Assembly: GCA_016550425.1 (NCBI GenBank)
Contig: JABXGS010000078.1
Coordinates: forward strand, 1 to 9,819
DNA length: 9,819 nt
Direction: 5' to 3'
From: an archaeon
Lineage (GTDB): Archaea; Asgardarchaeota; Hermodarchaeia; Hermodarchaeales; Hermodarchaeaceae
Shown: piece by piece, positions 1-6,070 of the stretch
Layout: each line of letters begins with the position of its first letter
How positions within the stretch are numbered: the stretch's first letter is position 1
Made by a program: the position numbers and the translations under genes
The notes under the pieces: model-generated
The model's database searches: none
What the model was told of the DNA's origin: nothing
Seen by the model: the letters and a program-made list of their open reading frames with translations, nothing else

Positions 1-1794
1 AGCGAGATGATGGTAAGCCTCATCTCGGATGCTACACGCCTCTACCAGGTCACAGGCGAAGGCTACGAACCTAAAGGCGAAATTCAGCTCGTCGACGATC
101 CCCATGCCCAAGCAGACCAAGCAACTATTTCAACGATAGCAATTGAAGATTATGGCCAATTGGCGTTATTGATTCGGGCAGGTGCTCTTAATAATGATGC
201 ACAAATTGTAGAAGAACCAGCAACAGAAGGAGGGACTTTACACTGGCGAGCTATTGGTGATCCAACCGAAGCTGCTCTCCTTGTCCTCCTACGAAAAAGT
301 GGTATTGACGAACACTCTCTACGGGCTGCCTATAACGTTGAACAGGATTATCCATTTGATGCCCGACTAAAGCGGATGACCCGTCTATTTTCCAACCCCG
401 CAGGAGGATACATTGCATTCGTAAAAGGAGCAACTGATATTGTACTTCCACGATGTACCCAAATTGGCGATGATCGAGACACCCAACGACTCACCACGAA
501 ACGAGCCAAAGAAATCGAGCGCTATGCTAACGAATTTGCGGCAGGCGGTTATCGGGTTCTCTCCTTTGCTATCCGCCTCTTCGATAAATTACCCGCCGGT
601 CGAGAATCAACACGCAGAGATAATATCGAGCAGAAACTCACATTTCTTGGATTTGTCTGTCTTGTCGATCCTCCCCGCGAAGGCGTTCGTGATGCTGTCC
701 TCGAAGTGTCCAACGCAGGTATTAAAACAATCATGATTACAGGTGATGCTGCAGCAACCGCCGAAACTATTGGACGACAGCTTGCCATCGTACAGAAGGA
801 TGATCTAGTCATAGAAGGCAAAGATGCGATCACTGTTCCTGATGAAAACTTCAAACGGGTCAGTGTGTTTGCCCGCGTTGATCCAGAGGATAAACAAATC
901 ATCGTCGAACGCTATAAAAAAGCAAAACATGCGGTTGCAGTTACTGGTGATGGTGTCAATGATGCCCTAGCCCTCAGTATGAGTGATGTTGGAATCGCAA
1001 TGGGCATCACAGGCACCGATGTTGCCAAAGAAGCCTCAGATATGATTATCGCCGATGACAGCTACAACTCCATCGTCGAAGGCGTACGTCAAGGACGTGG
1101 TCTCTTCAGCAAGATCCGGATGATGATTTTCTTCTACATTTGCATAAATGTCGGTGAATCCATCCTCTTCTTTGGCACGTTTCTCCTCGGAATCCCCTTT
1201 CTTACACCAACACAACACATCTTTCTGACCATTTCTAGTCACTCTTGGCCTGGGCTAGCCTTAGTCTTTGACCGAACAGCCAAGTATGTCATGGAAGAAA
1301 AACCCCGCGACACCGAATCCATAATCACTAAACGACTTGGCCTTTATTTACTCCTCAACGCTTTTCTCATCTTTTTAGGGGCAGCCTCTTCCTTCTATTT
1401 CACCGTTACTGCTGTCTTTCCGGGAAGCACCTTTCTTGAACCATACGGACCTGAAGCTGTATCCAAAGGATTGACCATGACTGTAACGGTGTTACTTTTA
1501 GCGGAATCTCTCATGGTTCTCAGTATTCGTCGAATCAACCAGTCCATGTGGCGATCAATTCGTCATGAAAGCTACTGGCTCTTCTACCTTCTCATCGGGT
1601 TGGTCTTTCTCATGCTTGCAGCATTAATGTACATTCCTGAAGTCAATATCATTCTCGCTAGCTTAGGCATTGATTTTCAATTTGTACCTCTTGCTGCAAC
1701 AGACTGGCTTATCGCCTTTCTTCTCTCTACTCCTGCAATCCTTGGGATGGAAGGTGTAAAATGGCTCTGTCGAAAACGCGGTATCTACTTCTAA
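1..1794 (+). CDS. P2-type cation-transporting ATPase, 5' partial
   Basis: This is an ATP-driven cation pump of the inner membrane, missing its N-terminal part. The frame is open from base 1. The first codons read SEMMVSL, which fits the residues that follow the DKTGTLT phosphorylation motif, so the cut lies just after the phosphorylated Asp and the ATG at 7 is not the real start. Counting that Met as residue 1, the motifs in order are GDPTEA (84-89), KGA (140-142), DPPREG (221-226), TGD (245-247) and TGDGVNDA (313-320). Six hydrophobic segments fitting M5-M10 follow between about 370 and 590. This layout matches P2-type (Ca, Na/K-like) ATPases. M5 keeps NVGE and M8 keeps a Glu (500), but the M6 ion-binding motif is changed: Thr408 and His412 stand where SERCA has Asn and Asp. 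Transported ion unknown. The next gene starts 72 bases downstream. Confidence 0.95.
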   Translation, partial: SEMMVSLISDATRLYQVTGEGYEPKGEIQLVDDPHAQADQATISTIAIEDYGQLALLIRAGALNNDAQIVEEPATEGGTLHWRAIGDPTEAALLVLLRKSGIDEHSLRAAYNVEQDYPFDARLKRMTRLFSNPAGGYIAFVKGATDIVLPRCTQIGDDRDTQRLTTKRAKEIERYANEFAAGGYRVLSFAIRLFDKLPAGRESTRRDNIEQKLTFLGFVCLVDPPREGVRDAVLEVSNAGIKTIMITGDAAATAETIGRQLAIVQKDDLVIEGKDAITVPDENFKRVSVFARVDPEDKQIIVERYKKAKHAVAVTGDGVNDALALSMSDVGIAMGITGTDVAKEASDMIIADDSYNSIVEGVRQGRGLFSKIRMMIFFYICINVGESILFFGTFLLGIPFLTPTQHIFLTISSHSWPGLALVFDRTAKYVMEEKPRDTESIITKRLGLYLLLNAFLIFLGAASSFYFTVTAVFPGSTFLEPYGPEAVSKGLTMTVTVLLLAESLMVLSIRRINQSMWRSIRHESYWLFYLLIGLVFLMLAALMYIPEVNIILASLGIDFQFVPLAATDWLIAFLLSTPAILGMEGVKWLCRKRGIYF

Positions 1795-1852
1795 GAAACA
1801 AGTTCCCAATACAAAGCTTTTTCTTCTGAAGTCTCTAACCAACGACCCACCT

Positions 1853-1859
1853 AAGGTGA
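1853..1859 (+). promoter_or_regulatory. Shine-Dalgarno site of the aminopeptidase gene
   Basis: AAGGTGA lies 7 bases before the ATG at 1867 and matches the anti-Shine-Dalgarno end of 16S rRNA. It supports that start codon. Confidence 0.6.
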
Positions 1860-1866
1860 ATTTATT

Positions 1867-2979
1867 ATGGTTGATGAGCGCATTTCCCGACTTGCTCAAT
1901 TAACTGTTGAATACTCTCTCGGTGTCAAAAAAGGTGATTTAATAGGTGTAAGTGCCCCAGCTTTCGCTGAACCTCTGATTCTCGAATTAACCCGTGAAAT
2001 TATGAAGGCTGGAGGTCTACCCTTTACACGTATTATCCTTCCACGTACCCAAGAAATCTTCTACAAATACGCACAAGACCATCAATTAGACTATGTCAAC
2101 CCAATCCTTCTTGACATGATTGACAAGCTCGATAGCTACATTGTCATCTATTCCTCAGATAATCGAAAAGCTATGGCTAATGTTGACCCAGCAAAACAGG
2201 CTCGTGCTGCAAAAGCCCAAACCGAAATCCAGAAACGGTTTTCTGCTCGGCTTAAACAGGGCTGGTACGCCCTCGTTCCTTACCCCTCCGCTAGTCTGGC
2301 ACAAGAAGCCAACATGGGCACTGAAGAATACGAAGAGTTCGTGTATAATTCGTGTCTGGTCGACAGACCAGACCCTGTAAAACATTGGAAACAACTTAGC
2401 AAAAAACAAGCCAAAATCACAAAATACCTCAACACCAAAAAACTCATCAGATACGAAAGCAGCGACGTTGATTTAACCGCTAAAATCGCTGGTCGAAATT
2501 GGATTAACGCTGACGGGCATTTGAACATGCCTGACGGCGAAATCTTTACCTCTCCCATCGAAGACAGTGTTGAAGGAACGATCCGTTTCTCATATCCAGG
2601 GATTTTCATGGGGAAGGAGGTGGAAGATATCTCTCTGACCTTTGAAAAGGGTGTAGTAACTAAGGCGACTGCTGAAAAGGGTCAAGAGCTCCTTGATCAT
2701 ATTCTCGGTATCGATGAGGGTTCAAAACGATTAGGTGAAATCGCGATTGGAACGAATCCTGGCATTACGAAATTTACTAAAAACATCTTGTTTGATGAAA
2801 AGCTGACCGGAACAATCCATTGCGCACTCGGACACGGGTTTGAGGAAGCGGGTGGCAAAAATGAATCAGCAATTCATTGGGACCTTCTTGCCGATATGAC
2901 TAAAGGTGGGAAAATCTTCGCGGACGATGAACTCTTCTACAAGAATGGAAAATTCCTAATGAAGGTCATCGAAAAATAG
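1867..2979 (+). CDS. M29-type metallo-aminopeptidase (aminopeptidase T/AmpS-like)
   Basis: A probable cytosolic exopeptidase that removes N-terminal residues from peptides using a two-metal centre. The N-terminal half (VEYSLGVKKGDLIGV, then an AGG turn near residue 50) resembles the M29 N-terminal domain. Candidate metal and catalytic residues are Glu236 (in EGTI), Glu291 (in LGEIAIGTN), His318 (in IHCALG), and His337 with Asp339 (in SAIHWD), in the order seen in M29 enzymes. At 370 residues it is somewhat shorter than the roughly 410 typical of the family. Phe325 stands seven residues after His318, where I recall a conserved Tyr in characterised M29 enzymes; this is from memory. There is no signal peptide. 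The start is supported by an AAGGTGA site. The gene is convergent with the small minus-strand gene, with only 10 bases between their stops. Confidence 0.88.
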   Translation: MVDERISRLAQLTVEYSLGVKKGDLIGVSAPAFAEPLILELTREIMKAGGLPFTRIILPRTQEIFYKYAQDHQLDYVNPILLDMIDKLDSYIVIYSSDNRKAMANVDPAKQARAAKAQTEIQKRFSARLKQGWYALVPYPSASLAQEANMGTEEYEEFVYNSCLVDRPDPVKHWKQLSKKQAKITKYLNTKKLIRYESSDVDLTAKIAGRNWINADGHLNMPDGEIFTSPIEDSVEGTIRFSYPGIFMGKEVEDISLTFEKGVVTKATAEKGQELLDHILGIDEGSKRLGEIAIGTNPGITKFTKNILFDEKLTGTIHCALGHGFEEAGGKNESAIHWDLLADMTKGGKIFADDELFYKNGKFLMKVIEK

Positions 2980-2989
2980 CCTTCAACCC

Positions 2990-3220
2990 TTACTTGGTCG
3001 GAACAGACTCCAATTTGAAGATAACCTTACAGCCTTTCAGTGTAGCATGAACCTGATTCGCCACTTCAATCATATCTTGGACAGTACCATTCTCGTCCCA
3101 ATCGATCACAAAATCATAGTTGCCTGCAGTTGGTTGAAAGCCCATGCGCATGAGTCGTTCGACAACCTCACTTGGTGCAGCACCTTCACTATTAATATAA
3201 ATTGTCAAGTAGCTTCTCAT
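2990..3220 (-). CDS. Conserved-looking 76-residue protein of unknown function
   Basis: I do not recognise a named family. The protein begins with a beta-strand-like segment (MRSYLTIYINSEG), followed by a likely helix (SEVVERLMRMGF), another strand (YDFVIDWD), a helix (VQDMIEVANQVHATLKG) and a final strand (CKVIFKLESV). This beta-alpha-beta-beta-alpha-beta-like pattern would suit a ferredoxin-like or ACT-like fold. That the gene is real is supported by a full GGAGG site 10 bases upstream of the ATG, by the regular secondary-structure pattern, and by its fit between the neighbours. It reads against all other genes here, converging on the aminopeptidase and diverging from the sulfite-oxidase-like gene. 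No cysteine cluster, signal peptide or membrane segment is visible. Confidence 0.8.
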   Translation of the reverse strand: MRSYLTIYINSEGAAPSEVVERLMRMGFQPTAGNYDFVIDWDENGTVQDMIEVANQVHATLKGCKVIFKLESVPTK

Positions 3221-3230
3221 GGGTTTTAAG

Positions 3231-3235
3231 CCTCC
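3231..3235 (-). promoter_or_regulatory. Strong Shine-Dalgarno site of the minus-strand small gene
   Basis: The plus strand reads CCTCC, so the minus strand reads GGAGG, 10 bases ahead of the ATG at 3220-3218. It decides the start and is the strongest ribosome-binding site in the window. Confidence 0.65.
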
Positions 3236-3320
3236 AGATTCAAATGAACCCTGTATGCAGGCTTTTTATCACTACTCAATGCGGCATCCTTCTGTGGCAA
3301 GAAGAGGAGAAAAGGGAAAT

Positions 3321-3337
3321 CCGAAGGCTATATGAAG
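3321..3337 (+). promoter_or_regulatory. Possible archaeal promoter (BRE/TATA) of the sulfite-oxidase-like gene
   Basis: CCGAAGG followed by CTATATGAA resembles a purine-rich BRE next to a TATA box. Its centre is about 42 bases before the ATG at 3373, so transcription would begin near 3357 and leave a leader of about 15 bases. No good Shine-Dalgarno site lies close to that ATG, which fits a short leader. A second T-rich candidate (CTTTTTATC) lies at 3262-3270. Confidence 0.3.
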
Positions 3338-3372
3338 TCAAAAGGTGCGAAAACCCTAGCGGGCGTTTTTTC

Positions 3373-3945
3373 ATGTCTCGAAAACCGCGTCTTCCACCAG
3401 GTCAACGCTGGATTACTGGCTTCCCCGTTCGCACTGTTGAGCGAATGCCCGAACCCTTTGAACCTGATACCTGGACCCTTGCCATAGATGGTGACGTCAC
3501 TAATCCCTACGTCTTTTCCTATGAAGAATTCCGCGCCTTACCTGTCACAACTCAATTAAGTGACTTCCATTGTGTTGAAGGTTGGAGTGTGCCCGATAAC
3601 AAATGGGAAGGGGTCCGTTTTCAAGAGATAGCTAAACGGGTCGAACCTAAACCTTCTGCCAAGTTCGTTCTCTTCCACGCGGAACACGAATATACCTCTG
3701 CCATTTCTATGGATGCTGCAATGGAAGATGATGTAATTTTAGCTTGGAATCGTAACGAAGAGCCTCTTAGGGTTGAGGACGGATGGCCTCTCCGTCTAGT
3801 CGTTCCCAAACTATATGCATACAAGAGCGTCAAATGGGTCCGCCGCATTACCTTCATCACAGAAGTCGAACTTGGTTATTGGGAAAAACGTGGGTATCAC
3901 CAAGATGCGGATCCATGGCTTAGCCAACGTTTCGCAGACCGATAA
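3373..3945 (+). CDS. Sulfite-oxidase-like molybdopterin oxidoreductase, short cytosolic form
   Basis: The protein belongs to the sulfite oxidase/YedY molybdopterin superfamily, in its short single-domain form. I start it at the ATG at 3373, giving 190 residues beginning MSRKPRLPPGQRW, which is how relatives of this short group typically begin; the reading frame is open further upstream to 3202 but that part looks non-coding. Cys67 in FHCVEGW (codon at 3571) is the expected molybdenum-ligating cysteine. Other typical stretches are WEGVRFQEI, HAEHEYTS, GWPLRLVVP and the ending WEKRGYHQDADPW. It lacks a Tat signal, a haem domain and the C-terminal dimerisation domain of true sulfite oxidases. 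The redox reaction and substrate are unknown for this group, and no molybdenum-cofactor gene is in the window. Confidence 0.88.
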   Translation: MSRKPRLPPGQRWITGFPVRTVERMPEPFEPDTWTLAIDGDVTNPYVFSYEEFRALPVTTQLSDFHCVEGWSVPDNKWEGVRFQEIAKRVEPKPSAKFVLFHAEHEYTSAISMDAAMEDDVILAWNRNEEPLRVEDGWPLRLVVPKLYAYKSVKWVRRITFITEVELGYWEKRGYHQDADPWLSQRFADR

Positions 3946-3949
3946 CGCC

Positions 3950-4045
3950 TCCTAAAAAAAGAAATAAGGCCCTTGCGGGCCTTAAGGACTGGGACGAAGA
4001 GAGGTTAATCTCTTCATGATCCATTTCGGATCTGGGAGAGCTCAA
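3950..4045 (-). ncRNA. Candidate small structured RNA on the minus strand
   Basis: Read on the minus strand, a TATA-like CTTATACTC (4073-4065) is followed by three hairpins in series: GATCC/GGATC with a 5-base loop (4032-4018), GAAGAGA/TCTCTTC with a 6-base loop (4015-3996), and an 8-base-pair stem TAAGGCCC/GGGCCTTA closed by a GCAA tetraloop (3984-3965). The last is followed by TTTCTTTTTTT, as in an intrinsic terminator. No protein gene enters from the right on this strand. The ends given are estimates. The same DNA could instead be only a terminator region for the neighbouring genes. Confidence 0.3.
3954..3984 (-). terminator. Hairpin plus T-tract, oriented as a minus-strand terminator
   Basis: An 8-base-pair stem (3965-3972 with 3977-3984) has a 4-base loop that reads GCAA, a GNRA tetraloop, on the minus strand. 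It is followed on that strand by TTTCTTTTTTT. On the plus strand the hairpin comes after the A-run and lacks a T-tract, so if it ends plus-strand transcription of the sulfite-oxidase-like gene it does so less typically. Confidence 0.5.
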
Positions 4046-4223
4046 CAATTCTTGTTACGGATTTGAGTATAAGGTTGGGTACTCCTATGGTATGTGTCTG
4101 AGTAATATCTGGTTCTAGGTCTGGATATTATAGGGAGATATAAAGAAAAGATAGATATGACTCAGTCAGTGGGTGGTAAAAGCCTTTGATGAAGATTGTC
4201 AGACGGAACAGTTGATACATGGA

Positions 4224-4234
4224 TAGATAATATA
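4224..4234 (+). promoter_or_regulatory. Possible TATA box of the MBL-fold gene
   Basis: AGATAATATAC lies about 37 bases before the ATG at 4266 and about 19 before the ATG at 4248. With usual archaeal spacing, transcription would start near 4255. This favours the later ATG with a very short leader. Confidence 0.3.
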
Positions 4235-4265
4235 CATTTATGTCTCCATGTTGGTGTTGGTGGGT

Positions 4266-4964
4266 ATGGCTGCGAAAACGGTTCGAAAAGTGCTGGACGA
4301 TTTTTATTGGATAGTTGCACGTGAGGGAATGCTACCGGATAGCAATATTTTCTTGGTCAAAGAGGGAGACCGGTTTGTACTCTTTGATGCAGGAATTCAC
4401 CATTTCTTTAAAGACACGGTTGACGCCATCAAGGAGCTAGGGTTGGAATTAAAACAGATGGACCGGCTGATTCTTACTCACACTCACTTGGATCATTCGG
4501 GGGCCACTCCTGAGTTTAAAGGTCGACTCAAGGATCTTGAAGTCTGGGTCTCGCAAGAAGAAGGAACTTTGCTTGAACAAGGTGATGATACGATAGTCTT
4601 AGGAAGTATGCTGGGACAACGATTACCCCCTATCCCGGTTGCTAGAAAACTCCATGATGGTGATGTCGTGAAAGTAGGTGAATTCTCCTTCCAAGTTTTA
4701 CTAACCCCGGGTCACAGTGCAGGAAGCCTTTGTTTCTTCGAACCCAAGCATAAGCTACTTATTTCGGGTGATGTGGTATTTCGACACGGTTCTTTTGGAC
4801 GAGTAGACTTCCCCACTGGGAATGGTACGGTTTTGATACAATCTATTGAACGATTAGCTCAGCTGCCTGTTGAAATAATGCTTCCTGGACACATGGGTAT
4901 CGCTATGAATGATGGTCAGCGTGAAATCAAGCTTTCATTACAATTCGCCAGGCAAGTGCTCTAA
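4266..4964 (+). CDS. Metallo-beta-lactamase-fold hydrolase
   Basis: A zinc-dependent hydrolase of the MBL superfamily, 232 residues from the ATG at 4266; an ATG at 4248 would add six residues (MLVLVG), and neither has a good Shine-Dalgarno site. Counting from 4248, the zinc ligands are His78, His80, Asp82 and His83 in THTHLDHSG, His156 in TPGHSAGS, Asp175 in SGDVVF and His215 in PGHM. All seven expected ligands are present, so it should be active. The pattern is that of the glyoxalase II-like branch (TPGHSxGS, SGD), not the RNase Z branch. No rhodanese or flavodoxin domain is attached. Substrate unknown; a thioester or lactone is a guess. The next gene starts 15 bases after its stop, which suggests cotranscription. 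Confidence 0.9.
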   Translation: MAAKTVRKVLDDFYWIVAREGMLPDSNIFLVKEGDRFVLFDAGIHHFFKDTVDAIKELGLELKQMDRLILTHTHLDHSGATPEFKGRLKDLEVWVSQEEGTLLEQGDDTIVLGSMLGQRLPPIPVARKLHDGDVVKVGEFSFQVLLTPGHSAGSLCFFEPKHKLLISGDVVFRHGSFGRVDFPTGNGTVLIQSIERLAQLPVEIMLPGHMGIAMNDGQREIKLSLQFARQVL

Positions 4965-4979
4965 GAACTGCTTGATTGA

Positions 4980-5810
4980 ATGAGGCATGAGATTAAATTT
5001 TACTGCTCAGGGAAGTTAGACGATATGGTGCTCGCAATAGGGAAGAACCGCAGCCGAATTGTCGCTTATCTGGCAGTTTTCATTGCATTGGTAACGGTTT
5101 TTGATCTCATCCCAATGATTCCAGGCTTCTACGGTGGTATCTGGGATTCATGGATATTCCTTCTTGCTCCATTAATTGGGGTGCTCCTTGGTCCACTATA
5201 TGGCTTAATTGCTGTAGGGCTAGGAAGTTTCCTCGGGCATATCATTTATTTCCGTGATCCCTTCGAGCTACTTTTTCTCCTAGGCGCCGTATTGGGAACA
5301 GCCTGTGCTGCACTTATTTTTCAACGGCGTTGGAAACCTGTTCTCCTCATTTACACAATACTACTTTTAGGCTATTTTCTATATCCCGTATCTTGGACAT
5401 TACCCCTCATCGGAATCTGGGATATTCTTCTCGCGTATGTTCTCGTTGTCCTCTTTTCTATCCTGATTACTCGTAATTGGTGGCCTACTACTCCGTGGAC
5501 AGATCTTTGGCTTCTATTGCTCTTTGCGGCGATAATTGGGCTGGAAGCAGATGTTCTCTTCCGAATCTTTCTTCTGGTTCCTGGACAAACCTATTGGCTA
5601 TTTTATGGATTGACCCCTGAAGCCCTTTACTGGATATGGCTAACTGCAGGTATCATCACTCCGATGAAAGTCGCGTTGGGCACGTTATTTTCAGTTACTA
5701 TGGGGTATAGTCTTTTACGCCTGCTTCCCAGAACAGAGATTCCACTCACTGAAAATTATGGACCGCTTAAAACATGCCTGCTAACAAATGAAATGAATGA
5801 AAAGGCATGA
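4980..5810 (+). CDS. Polytopic membrane protein, possibly ECF S-component-like
   Basis: A hydrophobic protein of up to 276 residues with about six or seven membrane segments: roughly 25-46, 58-90, 95-114, 119-140, 145-166, 176-202 and 215-255. The early part (AYLAVFIALVTVFDLIP, then APLIGVLLGPLYGLIAVGLG) resembles substrate-binding S components of energy-coupling-factor transporters, which bind vitamins or small molecules in the membrane. This rests on pattern resemblance only, and no ECF ATPase or T component is nearby. The start is uncertain: the ATG at 4980 has no Shine-Dalgarno site, while the ATG at 5025 (15 residues shorter) has GGGAAG 9 bases upstream. It follows the MBL gene by 15 bases, probably in one operon. 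Confidence 0.8.
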   Translation: MRHEIKFYCSGKLDDMVLAIGKNRSRIVAYLAVFIALVTVFDLIPMIPGFYGGIWDSWIFLLAPLIGVLLGPLYGLIAVGLGSFLGHIIYFRDPFELLFLLGAVLGTACAALIFQRRWKPVLLIYTILLLGYFLYPVSWTLPLIGIWDILLAYVLVVLFSILITRNWWPTTPWTDLWLLLLFAAIIGLEADVLFRIFLLVPGQTYWLFYGLTPEALYWIWLTAGIITPMKVALGTLFSVTMGYSLLRLLPRTEIPLTENYGPLKTCLLTNEMNEKA

Positions 5811-6027
5811 AAAACGAACATCAACCACCCCTTTCCTTCATCCCGCTGAGAGATGTTACACATCCATCACTCAAGCTTCTAAAGGTTGGTTCTGGCGACT
5901 GGCTGGCAAAACTGTCCGAGTGCTTTTCGCCGATACATGTCGCCGCATTGAACTGACTATACAATTAACGCTGATGTACTTAAATTTCCACAAACGACCC
6001 AGAAGGTTTTTACCTGTAAATTCCTAG
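5797..6027 (+). CDS. Doubtful 76-residue ORF
   Basis: An open frame overlapping the end of the membrane-protein gene by 14 bases. The product is rich in Arg and Lys (KRHEKR, CRRIE, HKRPRRF), has no recognisable domain, and the start has no Shine-Dalgarno site. It competes with the ATGA-coupled frame in the same DNA. At most one of them is likely to be real, and the stretch 5811-6070 may simply be non-coding. Confidence 0.2.
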   Translation: MKRHEKRTSTTPFLHPAERCYTSITQASKGWFWRLAGKTVRVLFADTCRRIELTIQLTLMYLNFHKRPRRFLPVNS

Positions 6028-6031
6028 CCTG
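5807..6031 (+). pseudogene. Possible small ORF starting in an ATGA overlap, perhaps frameshifted
   Basis: An ATG at 5807 overlaps the TGA of the membrane-protein gene as ATGA, a common form of translational coupling. The frame encodes 49 residues (starting MKNEHQPPLSF, with SLKLLKVGSGDWLAKL inside) and stops at 5954-5956. Skipping one base near 5951 continues into a frame that reads TDYTINADVLKFPQTTQKVF and stops at 6029-6031, for about 75 residues in all. Both halves look protein-like, but I recognise no family. The shift could be a real mutation, an assembly error, or chance. A competing frame in the same DNA is listed separately. Confidence 0.22.
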
Positions 6032-6057
6032 AAGACAGTTTCACTATTCTTGATATC

Positions 6058-6061
6058 GAGG
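6058..6061 (+). promoter_or_regulatory. Shine-Dalgarno site of the DUF4139 gene
   Basis: GAGG, in the context GAGGTTA, lies 9 bases before the ATG at 6071. It supports that start over the in-frame TTG at 6050. Confidence 0.5.
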
Positions 6062-6070
6062 TTAACGGAA

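Larger units (their letters stand above)
3946..4265. other. Non-coding stretch with hairpin cluster and possible promoters
   Basis: About 320 bases without a convincing protein gene on either strand. The left third holds three adjacent inverted repeats (3965-3984, 3996-4015, 4018-4032) beside a run of seven A at 3954-3960. The middle and right parts show no repeat or tRNA. Near the right end an AT-rich box may be the promoter of the following MBL gene. Confidence 0.6.

Noticed and set aside
549..902. 117-residue minus-strand ORF inside the ATPase gene
   Set aside because: It lies wholly opposite strongly conserved ATPase motifs and has no recognisable domain, so it is a shadow frame.
1813..1830. 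T-rich run with a CTTCTGAAG near-palindrome after the ATPase gene, as a terminator
   Set aside because: The stem is only four base pairs and precedes no T-tract, so there is too little to call a terminator.
3202..3372. N-terminal extension of the sulfite-oxidase-like ORF back to an ATG at 3202
   Set aside because: The extension overlaps the start and ribosome-binding site of the minus-strand gene, has no family resemblance, and the MSRKPRLPPGQ start at 3373 fits the short oxidoreductase group.
4187..4220. TTGATGA at 4187 resembling a C box of a C/D guide RNA
   Set aside because: No matching D box (CTGA) follows at a suitable distance on the same strand, and there is no terminal stem.
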